Of a stretch of 21,875 nucleotides of DNA, positions 1 to 6,302 are shown piece by piece. The notes beneath the pieces are model-generated. The model was not told the origin of the DNA, ran no database searches, and saw nothing but the letters and a program-made list of their open reading frames with translations. A program made the translations under genes and the position numbers. Within the stretch, counting starts at the first letter, position 1. Every line of letters begins with the position of its first letter. The DNA comes from Acinetobacter sp. UBA3106. GTDB lineage: Bacteria; Pseudomonadota; Gammaproteobacteria; Pseudomonadales; Moraxellaceae. The stretch spans positions 39,775 through 61,649 of the forward strand of contig DFAM01000015.1 of the NCBI GenBank assembly GCA_002365595.1, in the 5' to 3' direction.

Positions 1-182
1 GTCGGGTTCATAATCCGGGTATAGATATTGCCCTGAATCTTTAAATCGAATAAATCAGCCCCATGTTGAGTATTGTCAAAGGCATAAGATGTGGTTTGGT
101 AAATCGGCACAGCCACTGCTTTTGTTGTCGGTTCTGGGCTATATCCGGCATGAATAGCCAGTGTTTCATCTTTATAAGTCAT
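1..182 (-). CDS. metY: O-acetylhomoserine sulfhydrylase (partial, N-terminal 60 residues)
   Basis: The gene reads leftward from an ATG at 182 and runs off the window edge, so only the first 60 codons are visible. The product starts MTYKDETLAIHAGYSPEP and continues through AVPIYQTTSYAF to GNIYTRIMNP. These are the hallmark N-terminal blocks of the Cys/Met-metabolism PLP-dependent enzymes, and the wording fits the O-acetylhomoserine aminocarboxypropyltransferase branch (MetY) better than cystathionine gamma-synthase. Family role: a cytoplasmic enzyme that combines O-acetylhomoserine with sulfide to give homocysteine in methionine synthesis. The PLP lysine lies outside the window. No strong Shine-Dalgarno is visible. 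It diverges from ettA. Confidence 0.88.
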   Translation of the reverse strand, partial: MTYKDETLAIHAGYSPEPTTKAVAVPIYQTTSYAFDNTQHGADLFDLKIQGNIYTRIMNP

Positions 183-492
183 GTTTACGTCATCTGCGTG
201 AGTTAGTTTTAATCAATATAGCATTTATGAATATGAATAAAATGGCATATTTATAGAATAAAATATCTTATTTATTTATAAGGTTAAAATTTTTTAAGCA
301 AAACTTGCTCAACATTAAGTCCGCAAGATCGCGTTTAAAAAACAAACGGCGACTGAGTTGTAACAATCTATTGAAGATGAAAGCTATGCCTTATTTTTTT
401 GCCGCTTTCATCGTATAATGCCCGCCAAATATTTGTTCGCATACTGCTTTGGTTAGAGTGCGAATGTTGCTTTTTCTATAGAGGAGTCCTAC
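183..492. promoter_or_regulatory. Divergent metY/ettA intergenic region
   Basis: This 310-base A+T-rich stretch separates metY (minus) from ettA (plus). On the plus strand a consensus -10 box TATAAT lies at 414-419 with only a poor T-rich -35 region (about 391-396), giving a predicted ettA leader of roughly 65 nt. On the minus strand TATATT (complement of 215-220) is a weak -10 candidate for metY. The ettA ribosome site GAGGAG is at 481-486, 6 nt before its GTG. A 6-bp inverted repeat (436-441 and 459-464) followed by a T run lies in the ettA leader. I saw no recognisable SAM riboswitch or coding sequence here. Confidence 0.55.
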
Positions 493-2154
493 GTGGCCCA
501 ATATATTTACACGATGAACCGTGTGTCTAAGATGGTACCGCCTAAACGCGAAATCTTAAAAGACATCTCTTTATCATTCTTTCCAGGCGCAAAAATTGGT
601 GTGCTTGGTTTAAACGGTGCAGGTAAATCTACCTTGCTTCGTATTATGGCTGGCGTAGATAAAGATTTCTCAGGTGAAGCGCGTGCGCAACCGGGTATTA
701 AAATCGGCTACCTTGAGCAAGAACCACCTTTAGATGATACCAAAGACGTTCGTGGTAACGTTGAAGATGGTTTGCGTGAACCGCTTGATGCTTTGGCGCG
801 TCTGGACGAAGTCTTTGCTGAATATGCAGCTGAAGATGCTGATTTCGATGCACTTGCAAAAGAACAAGAGAAGCTGGAAGCAATCATCCATTCTTGGGAT
901 GCGCATAATCTGACTAACCAGATGGATCAGGCGGCTGCTGCATTAAACCTGCCAGCTTGGGATGCAGATGTATCTAAGCTTTCAGGTGGTGAACGCCGTC
1001 GTGTAGCACTTTGCCGTTTACTTCTGTCTAAACCAGACATGTTGCTTCTCGATGAACCGACGAACCATTTAGATGCTTCATCAGTATCTTGGTTGGAACG
1101 TTTCTTGAAAGACTTCCCGGGTACCATCGTAGCGATTACGCATGACCGTTACTTCCTGGATAATGTTGCGGAATGGATTCTTGAGCTTGACCGTGGTATG
1201 GGTATTCCATATCAAGGTAACTATTCTTCTTGGCTTGAGCAGAAAAATGCCCGTTTAGAGCAAGAGAACAAGCAAGAAGAATCTTTTGCTAAAGCATTGA
1301 AGAAAGAACTTGAATGGGTTCGTTCAAATGCCAAAGGTCAGCAAAAGAAAAATAAAGCGCGTATGGAGCGTTTTGAAGAGCTTAACTCACGCGAATTCCA
1401 ACAGCGTAACGAAACTTCTGAAATCTACATTCCACCTGGTCCACGCCTAGGCAACAAGGTTGTAGAAGTGGAAGGCATCAGCAAATCGTTTGGTGATCGT
1501 ACCCTGTATAAAGATTTAAGCTTCACAGTACCACCTGCTGCAATTGTCGGTATTGTGGGTGAGAACGGTGCAGGTAAAACCACGCTATTCCGTATGATGA
1601 CTGGCGAACAGCAACCAGATACCGGTACAGTAACACTGGGTGAATCGGTTAAAGTGGCTTATGTTGGTCAGATCCGTGACACCCTGGACAACAATAAAAC
1701 CGTTTGGGAAGAAGTGTCTGGCGGCCTAGATATTTTGAAGATTGGCGATTACGAAATTGCGTCTCGTGCGTATATCGGTCGCTTTAACTTCAAAGGTCAA
1801 GATCAGCAAAAACGCGTAGGTCAATTGTCAGGTGGTGAGCGTAACCGTTTACAACTTGCGAAAATCCTGCAAATGGGCGCAAACGTCATCTTGCTCGATG
1901 AACCATCGAATGACTTGGATATCGAAACCTTGCGTGCACTTGAAGATGCCATTCTGGTATTCCCAGGCACTGTGATGGTGATCTCGCATGACCGTTGGTT
2001 CCTGGACCGTATTGCAACGCACATTTTGTCATTTGAAGGTGAAACACCTGAATTCTTCACCGGTAACTATACTGAGTTTGAAGAATACCGTCGCAAACGT
2101 GATGGTGATGACCTTGTAGCGAAGCGTCAAAAATATCGCAAAATCGGTAGTTAA
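493..2154 (+). CDS. ettA: Energy-dependent translational throttle protein EttA (ABC-F ATPase)
   Basis: This 553-residue ABC-F protein has two ATPase cassettes and no membrane domain. Cassette 1 has Walker A GLNGAGKST (39-47), signature LSGGE (163-167) and Walker B MLLLDE (183-188). Cassette 2 has GENGAGKTT (356-364), LSGGE (445-449) and VILLDE (465-470). The catalytic glutamates fall at 188 and 470, the same numbers as in E. coli EttA. Between the cassettes, about residues 242-315, lies the charged linker that in this family contacts P-site tRNA. Known role: EttA binds the ribosomal E site and gates entry into elongation according to ATP/ADP. The GTG start is supported by GAGGAG 6 nt upstream and by the N-terminus MAQYIYTMNRVSK. 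A strong terminator follows directly. It is transcribed alone. Confidence 0.97.
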   Translation: MAQYIYTMNRVSKMVPPKREILKDISLSFFPGAKIGVLGLNGAGKSTLLRIMAGVDKDFSGEARAQPGIKIGYLEQEPPLDDTKDVRGNVEDGLREPLDALARLDEVFAEYAAEDADFDALAKEQEKLEAIIHSWDAHNLTNQMDQAAAALNLPAWDADVSKLSGGERRRVALCRLLLSKPDMLLLDEPTNHLDASSVSWLERFLKDFPGTIVAITHDRYFLDNVAEWILELDRGMGIPYQGNYSSWLEQKNARLEQENKQEESFAKALKKELEWVRSNAKGQQKKNKARMERFEELNSREFQQRNETSEIYIPPGPRLGNKVVEVEGISKSFGDRTLYKDLSFTVPPAAIVGIVGENGAGKTTLFRMMTGEQQPDTGTVTLGESVKVAYVGQIRDTLDNNKTVWEEVSGGLDILKIGDYEIASRAYIGRFNFKGQDQQKRVGQLSGGERNRLQLAKILQMGANVILLDEPSNDLDIETLRALEDAILVFPGTVMVISHDRWFLDRIATHILSFEGETPEFFTGNYTEFEEYRRKRDGDDLVAKRQKYRKIGS

Positions 2155-2171
2155 TCCCTGATTTGGATGTG

Positions 2172-2200
2172 AAAAAAACCAGCCTACGGGCTGGTTTTTT
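2172..2200. terminator. Bidirectional rho-independent terminator between ettA and the Sel1 gene
   Basis: Stem CCAGCC/GGCTGG with a TACG tetraloop is flanked by seven A on the left and six T on the right. It therefore works as an intrinsic terminator for ettA and, read in reverse, for the convergent Sel1-repeat gene that ends 4 nt away. Confidence 0.92.
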
Positions 2201-2203
2201 GAT

Positions 2204-2623
2204 TTAAAATGCAATTTGAGAATAACTGTATAGTAAAGTCTTTTTTGCTTCCGGGTGACCTTGTTTGGCTGCTTTTTCTAGCCATTCTTGAGCGTGAGTG
2301 TAATTTTTATCTAAACCTAAGTCACCATTCAAATAACATAGGCCGAGTTTATACTGAGAATCGCAATGTCCTTTTAATGCTGCGCTTAGAAAGTTCCACA
2401 TAGCATTACGTTTATCTTGAGTTGCAGGGTCGTTTTCTGATGTAGGGTGATTGGCATGCAGACGTTCAAATATTTGACTATGTTCGAGCGCTAACTTCTC
2501 ATAATATTGGGCTTGTACATAGTGTAACTGCACCTCGGAAATAGGATTTTGTCTGGCTTGCATTTGAGCACCCAGTCGAGGTAACCAAGTATAAATAATC
2601 TGTTTTATTTTCTGTAAGATCAT
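2204..2623 (-). CDS. Small Sel1-repeat (SLR) protein
   Basis: The predicted product is 139 residues, starting MILQKIKQIIYTW. The C-terminal part (about 87-126) holds one clear Sel1-like repeat, with GHCDSQYKLGLCYLNG followed by a helix rich in A, E and K (AQEWLEKAAKQGHPEA); a second degenerate helical unit may precede it. Sel1/TPR-like repeats are protein-protein interaction scaffolds; no partner can be named. The N-terminal helix is amphipathic rather than a classical signal peptide. An in-frame ATG at 2629 would add two residues, but GGAGG (complement of 2632-2636) lies only 2 nt before it and 8 nt before the ATG at 2623, so the inner start is preferred. It is a single gene converging on ettA. 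Function unknown. Confidence 0.75.
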   Translation of the reverse strand: MILQKIKQIIYTWLPRLGAQMQARQNPISEVQLHYVQAQYYEKLALEHSQIFERLHANHPTSENDPATQDKRNAMWNFLSAALKGHCDSQYKLGLCYLNGDLGLDKNYTHAQEWLEKAAKQGHPEAKKTLLYSYSQIAF

Positions 2624-2932
2624 ATTCATTACCTCCGGATTAAATGCTATTTATCCAATATTTTTAATGTATATCCTTTTTTAAAATTAGGTATTCTTTA
2701 TTTGTAATTTGATTTTTCATTTGATATTCACTCTGTATTAATTGTTAATAAATTATTGTTTTTGTGTCTTTTTAATCTCAGGGAACAAGCGATAGAAAAG
2801 CAATGAGCCTATTTAAGGCTAATGTCCTTAATCATTGAATTGCAACAATAGTGTCATGTTATTGGCTATAACTGTATTGTTATGCTGAATTATTACACCG
2901 AAAATCAAAAAAATAGAGTAGTAGGGGGAGAT
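2624..2932. promoter_or_regulatory. Divergent intergenic region, Sel1 gene / cation efflux gene
   Basis: About 309 very A+T-rich bases. The only clear elements are ribosome sites: GGAGG for the Sel1 gene (minus, 2632-2636) and AGGGGGAG at 2923-2930 for the cation efflux gene. No convincing -35/-10 pair was found for either gene. A 7-bp inverted repeat (AACAATA at 2844-2850, TATTGTT at 2874-2880) upstream of the efflux gene could be an operator, but it is short and the region is A+T-rich. Confidence 0.4.
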
Positions 2933-3889
2933 ATGTCTGAACATCATGGACATGATCATAGTCATGCGGTGGTAACGGAAGGGAATGCCAAAAAGCTGAC
3001 CTTTGCTTTAGCACTCACTTGCATTTTTCTTATTATTGAAGTCATTGCGGGTTTTATTACGCAAAGTCTTGCATTGCTTTCTGATGCAGCCCACATGTTT
3101 ACCGATGCTGCAGCTTTAGCGATTGCCTTGGTAGCGATCAAAATTGGCAAAATGCCGGCCGATGATAAGCGAACTTTTGGTTATCAGCGTTTTGAAATTC
3201 TGGCGGCCCTGTTTAATGCCTCGATGCTATTTATTGTGGCGATGTATATTCTGTTCGAGGCATATCAGCGTTTTAGTCATCCACCTGAAATTCAAAGTAT
3301 GGGAATGCTGATAGTTGCGGTGATTGGCTTAATCATTAACCTGATTTCTATGCAGATTTTATTTTCCAGCTCAACAGAAAGCCTGAATGTGAAAGGGGCT
3401 TATCTGGAAGTTTTAAGTGATGCGGTAGGTTCGATTGGGGTGATTATTGGGGCTGCAATCATCTATTTTACTGGCTGGATGTGGGTGGATACCCTTATTG
3501 CAGTGCTGATTGGTTTTTGGGTTTTGCCTAGAACCTGGATTTTGCTGAAACAGAGTATCAACATCCTGCTCGAAGGGGTGCCAGAAGAAATTGATATTGA
3601 GCAGTTGCGTAATGATCTTTTGGGCTTGCAGGATGTGGAAAGCATCCATCAACTCAAGGTCTGGGCTATTACTTCCAAGAATATTCACCTGACTGTACAT
3701 CTTTATGCACCTCAGGCAGATCATAATCTGTTATATCAGCAAGCTCTGGAGATGTTGAGCCATCAACATGGCATTCGGGAAATAACGTTACAGATTGAAG
3801 ATTATGAATGTGGGGTACATTCATCTGGTCATCGCCATGATGATCATGATCCACACTCACATCATCAGCAAGATTCACATCAGCACTGA
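2933..3889 (+). CDS. czcD: CzcD-like cation diffusion facilitator (zinc/cobalt/cadmium efflux)
   Basis: This 318-residue CDF transporter starts MSEHHGHDHSHAVV at the ATG at 2933, which has AGGGGGAG just upstream. An earlier in-frame ATG at 2882 would add 17 residues unlike the family and lacks a ribosome site. Six hydrophobic segments are visible. Metal-site residues are D51/H54/D58 in TM2 (SDAAHMFTDA) and E159/D163 in TM5 (YLEVLSDAVGS); the Glu-x3-Asp form is the one I associate with CzcD, whereas ZitB-type proteins have His-x3-Asp. A cytoplasmic domain follows (about 215-292), then a His-rich tail (HRHDDHDPHSHH) matching the His-rich N-terminus. Family role: inner-membrane proton/metal antiport out of the cytoplasm. 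The precise metal is inferred, not shown. A hairpin spans its stop codon. Confidence 0.9.
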   Translation: MSEHHGHDHSHAVVTEGNAKKLTFALALTCIFLIIEVIAGFITQSLALLSDAAHMFTDAAALAIALVAIKIGKMPADDKRTFGYQRFEILAALFNASMLFIVAMYILFEAYQRFSHPPEIQSMGMLIVAVIGLIINLISMQILFSSSTESLNVKGAYLEVLSDAVGSIGVIIGAAIIYFTGWMWVDTLIAVLIGFWVLPRTWILLKQSINILLEGVPEEIDIEQLRNDLLGLQDVESIHQLKVWAITSKNIHLTVHLYAPQADHNLLYQQALEMLSHQHGIREITLQIEDYECGVHSSGHRHDDHDPHSHHQQDSHQH

Positions 3890-3915
3890 AGCTGATGTGA
3901 AATAAGAGCTTTTTT
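3874..3915 (+). terminator. Hairpin spanning the czcD-like stop codon
   Basis: A perfect 11-bp inverted repeat, TTCACATCAGC (3874-3884) and GCTGATGTGAA (3891-3901), has a 6-nt loop containing most of the TGA stop. A run of six T (3910-3915) begins 8 nt after the stem, so it resembles an intrinsic terminator but with a longer gap than usual. The left arm encodes the last Ser-His-Gln codons. Confidence 0.55.
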
Positions 3916-4255
3916 AGATTTCCCATTCGTGATTGCATTCACGACATTTCCATTTCTTTTGTGATTGCATAAAGCCTTGCATGGAAATTTTAAAATCAGG
4001 CAGGTCGCGGTAAAACAGGAAGCCGGCAATGATACAGATAATAAAGACCACCACAGTTGCAGTTTGCAGGGTAGAGCCTGCACCATCGCCAAAAATCCAC
4101 ATCGCAATGCTAATTAAAACCAACAGCAATAAAATAAATACTGCTGGAATAAGAAAGACAAGGCTTTTAGGAACTACAGGTCGTACTGCAGGGCTACCGG
4201 CTTGAGCGACAGGCATAATTTTAGGGCTTTGGCATTTGGGGCAACGGTATTGCAT
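3914..4255 (-). CDS. Two-TM protein with split zinc-ribbon CxxC pairs
   Basis: The product is 113 residues. It begins MQYRCPKCQSPKIMP, with one CxxC pair (C5, C8), and ends KWKCRECNHEWEI, with a second (C104, C107). Two hydrophobic helices lie between them (about 32-55 and 62-81). Both cysteine pairs would then lie on the same side of the membrane, and the two halves could form one zinc ribbon; C-terminal CxxCxHxW is typical of such ribbons. This is inference from residues seen. The ATG at 4255 has GGAG (complement of 4261-4264) 5 nt upstream. It converges on the cation efflux gene, which raises but does not prove a metal link. I do not recognise a named family. Confidence 0.75.
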   Translation of the reverse strand: MQYRCPKCQSPKIMPVAQAGSPAVRPVVPKSLVFLIPAVFILLLLVLISIAMWIFGDGAGSTLQTATVVVFIICIIAGFLFYRDLPDFKISMQGFMQSQKKWKCRECNHEWEI

Positions 4256-4351
4256 TACAACTCCATAATTTTAATCTATCGCTTATTTTAATCAGAATGA
4301 CGCAGAAAGCAAAAACAGCGCAAATAAAAGTTGAGAAAAAATTGAGGCAAT

Positions 4352-4383
4352 AAAAAACCCAAGTCGCAATGCTTGGGTTTTTT
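4352..4383. terminator. Terminator downstream of the tRNA operon
   Basis: Twelve-base arms (AAAAAACCCAAG, 4352-4363; CTTGGGTTTTTT, 4372-4383) are separated by an 8-nt loop. Read on the minus strand it gives a G+C stem followed by a U run, 39 nt beyond the CCA end of tRNA-Glu. It insulates the tRNA operon from the zinc-ribbon gene. Confidence 0.88.
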
Positions 4384-4388
4384 ATAAA

Positions 4389-4413
4389 ATCAGCATAAAT
4401 ATATTATGCTGAT
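4389..4413 (-). other. Perfect inverted repeat just after tRNA-Glu
   Basis: Arms ATCAGCATAA (4389-4398) and TTATGCTGAT (4404-4413) pair perfectly over 10 bp around an ATATA loop. The hairpin lies in the 3' trailer of the tRNA transcript, 8 nt past the CCA end and just before the terminator. No T run follows it, so it is more likely a processing or stabilising hairpin than a terminator; function is unknown. Confidence 0.5.
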
Positions 4414-4421
4414 CTTGAATA

Positions 4422-4497
4422 TGGCGTCCCTACGGGGATTCGAACCCCGGTTACCGCCGTGAAAGGGCGATGTCCTAGGCCTCTAGACGATAGGGAC
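4422..4497 (-). tRNA. tRNA-Glu (anticodon TTC)
   Basis: The 76-nt gene includes an encoded 3' CCA. The acceptor stem GTCCCTA/TAGGGAC is perfectly paired, the discriminator is G, the anticodon loop CCTTTCACG reads TTC, and the T arm contains GGTTCGAATCC. It is the second tRNA of a two-gene operon, 32 nt after tRNA-Ala, and downstream of gltX, whose enzyme charges it. Confidence 0.97.
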
Positions 4498-4529
4498 AAT
4501 TGAGGCAACACAGGTAAAACAGCAAACTT

Positions 4530-4605
4530 TGGTGGAGTCAAGGAGGATCGAACTCCTGACCTCTACAATGCCATTGTAGCGCTCTACCAACTGAGCTATG
4601 ACCCC
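4530..4605 (-). tRNA. tRNA-Ala (anticodon GGC)
   Basis: The 76-nt gene ends in an encoded CCA. The acceptor stem GGGGTCA/TGACTCC contains one G-U pair, typical lower in alanine tRNA acceptor stems. The D arm has AGCTCAGTTGGTAGAGC, the anticodon stem CTACA/TGTAG carries loop ATGGCAT (GGC), and the T arm has GGAGTTCGATCCTCC. It is the first gene of the tRNA-Ala/tRNA-Glu pair and sits 16 nt after a strong -10 box. Confidence 0.97.
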
Positions 4606-4621
4606 AGTTTGTGTGAGCGCA

Positions 4622-4650
4622 ATATTAGGGCTATTGCGCTTACACGTCAA
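4622..4650 (-). promoter_or_regulatory. Promoter of the tRNA-Ala/tRNA-Glu operon
   Basis: On the minus strand TTGACG (complement of 4645-4650) and TAATAT (complement of 4622-4627) are exactly 17 nt apart, a near-consensus sigma-70 promoter. A G+C-rich stretch (GCGCTC) follows the -10, as in stringently controlled stable-RNA promoters. An imperfect 12-bp inverted repeat (4613-4624 and 4632-4643) spans the -10 and spacer. The promoter begins 13 nt past the gltX stop. Confidence 0.85.
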
Positions 4651-4662
4651 CTATAAAATCAA

Positions 4663-6171
4663 TTATGCTTGATCAACTGCATCATTTTTCGGCAATTTTA
4701 AGCTTTCATTGAGTTTTTCCCAAGCTTTTGCTTCTTTTTTGCTCGGACCACCGACAATTTCCAGTGCATGACGTAAACGCGCGAAGGTTAAGTCAGGACC
4801 AATCGTCACCATCGACTGCATCACTGGAGTTGAACTGGTTGAACCGGCAATGGCAATAAAGAAAGTCGGCATGAAGTCACGAAGTTTCACTTCCATCTGG
4901 TTGGCCAAGTCCATTAAGGTTTGGCTTACCGTGTCATTGTTCCAGGTGAACAGACTTTCCAGGCGCCAAATGGCAAACTGCAAGCTTTGACGAACCTGTT
5001 CTTCGGACAGTTTTTTGCTTTCAAACTGTTCTTTGCTGATGCTTGGGAACTGATTGAAATAAAAACCGGCCCAATTTACTGCTTCAGACAACAAGTTGAT
5101 CCGTGGCTGAATGGCAGCAGCAATATCTTCTAAAGTTTGACGATCTGCTTTCCATGCCAAAAGCGTATTTAACAATTCAGCAGGAGAGAGCGCTTTAATC
5201 CATTGGCCATTCAGCCAGTTGAGTTTTTCAACATCAAAGATTGGACCGCCCAGGGATACACGTTTAATGTCGAAATGCTCAATCATTTCAGCCAAAGTGA
5301 ATTTTTCACGTTCATCTGGCATTGACCAGCCCATACGGCCTAAATAGTTCAACAAGGCTTCCGGTAACACACCAATGTCTTTGTAGTAATTGATAGAGGT
5401 TGGGTTCTTACGCTTAGACAGTTTTGATTTGTCCGGGTTACGTAATAGAGGCATGTGGCAAAGCACAGGCATGTCCCAGCCAAAGTATTGGTAAAGCAAC
5501 TGGTGTTTCGGTGCTGATGGAATCCATTCTTCACCACGAATTACGTGGGTGATTTGCATCAGATGGTCATCGACCACGTTTGCCAGGTGGTAAGTTGGCA
5601 AGCCATCGGTTTTCAGCAGAATTTGCATGTCCACTTGTGCCCAAGGAATTTCCACTTCACCACGCAGCATGTCGTCGAACTTACAGCTACCTTCAGTCGG
5701 TACTTTCATGCGGATGACGTGGGGTTCGCCAGCAGCTAAACGACGTTCAACTTCATCCTGAGACAACAATAAACCACGGCCGTCATAACGAGGCGTTTCA
5801 CCACGGGCTTGCTGTTCTGCACGCATTTGATCGAGCTCTTCAGCAGTTGCGAAGCAGTAGAATGCGTGGCCTTTTTCAACCAGTTCCAAAGCATATTGTT
5901 TATAGATGCCCATACGTTCAGACTGACGGTAAGGCGCATGTGGACCACCCACATCTGGACCTTCTGACCAATTCAAGCCTAACCAGCGCAATGAATCTAA
6001 AATCATTTTTTCAGATTCGGGGGTTGAGCGCAGTTGGTCAGTATCTTCAATACGAAGAATAAATTCACCGCCGTGCTGTTTAGCAAAACATAAGTTAAAC
6101 AAGGCAATATAAGCAGTGCCTACATGTGGAAAGCCGGTAGGAGAAGGCGCAATACGAGTACGGACAGTCAT
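4663..6171 (-). CDS. gltX: Glutamyl-tRNA synthetase
   Basis: This 502-residue class I aminoacyl-tRNA synthetase attaches glutamate to tRNA-Glu in the cytoplasm. The HIGH-type signature is at residues 9-20 (PSPTGFPHVGTA) and the KMSKS loop reads KLSKR at 250-254. Conserved blocks EFILRIEDTD (36-45), NVVDDHLMQITHVIRGEEW (198-216) and LLNYLGRMGWS (273-283) lie between or after them, followed by the helical anticodon-binding C-terminal half. The start chosen is the ATG at 6171 (MTVRTRIAPS); a TTG two codons earlier is in frame but less likely. No strong Shine-Dalgarno is seen. A -10 TATAAT lies upstream at 6204-6209. No terminator lies between it and the tRNA-Ala/tRNA-Glu genes, so readthrough into its own substrate tRNA is possible. 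Confidence 0.97.
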   Translation of the reverse strand: MTVRTRIAPSPTGFPHVGTAYIALFNLCFAKQHGGEFILRIEDTDQLRSTPESEKMILDSLRWLGLNWSEGPDVGGPHAPYRQSERMGIYKQYALELVEKGHAFYCFATAEELDQMRAEQQARGETPRYDGRGLLLSQDEVERRLAAGEPHVIRMKVPTEGSCKFDDMLRGEVEIPWAQVDMQILLKTDGLPTYHLANVVDDHLMQITHVIRGEEWIPSAPKHQLLYQYFGWDMPVLCHMPLLRNPDKSKLSKRKNPTSINYYKDIGVLPEALLNYLGRMGWSMPDEREKFTLAEMIEHFDIKRVSLGGPIFDVEKLNWLNGQWIKALSPAELLNTLLAWKADRQTLEDIAAAIQPRINLLSEAVNWAGFYFNQFPSISKEQFESKKLSEEQVRQSLQFAIWRLESLFTWNNDTVSQTLMDLANQMEVKLRDFMPTFFIAIAGSTSSTPVMQSMVTIGPDLTFARLRHALEIVGGPSKKEAKAWEKLNESLKLPKNDAVDQA

Positions 6172-6203
6172 AACCAATATTTTTCAGAATGTGAATGGGG
6201 GCT

Positions 6204-6231
6204 ATTATAACGAAAAAGCCTAATCACTTAA
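6204..6231 (-). promoter_or_regulatory. gltX promoter, abutting the upstream terminator
   Basis: On the minus strand TATAAT (complement of 6204-6209) is a perfect -10 box. TTAAGT (complement of 6226-6231, 16-nt spacer) is a modest -35 that overlaps the hairpin of the preceding gene's terminator. The predicted leader is about 26 nt. Confidence 0.65.
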
Positions 6232-6260
6232 TGTTAAATTCAACATTGAAATGATTAGGC
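6213..6260 (-). terminator. Terminator of the small exported-protein gene
   Basis: Outer arms GCCTAATCA (6218-6226) and TGATTAGGC (6252-6260) pair perfectly. The inner arms nearly pair (TTAATGTT with AACATTGAA, one bulge), giving a long hairpin. On the minus strand it is followed by a run of five T (complement of 6213-6217). It ends the gene at 6303-6605. Confidence 0.8.
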
Positions 6261-6302
6261 TAGATGGGAAGCTCTTAAAGGGGCAAGAGGTTCACTGTTA
6301 AA

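Noticed and set aside
183..492. Possible SAM riboswitch upstream of metY
   Set aside because: No recognisable SAM-I or SAM-II core is visible, and the likely metY leader (about 26 nt from the weak -10) is too short.
4422..4605. tRNA genes as a possible integration site
   Set aside because: Both tRNAs are intact with normal flanks; no integrase, partial tRNA copy or direct repeat is present.
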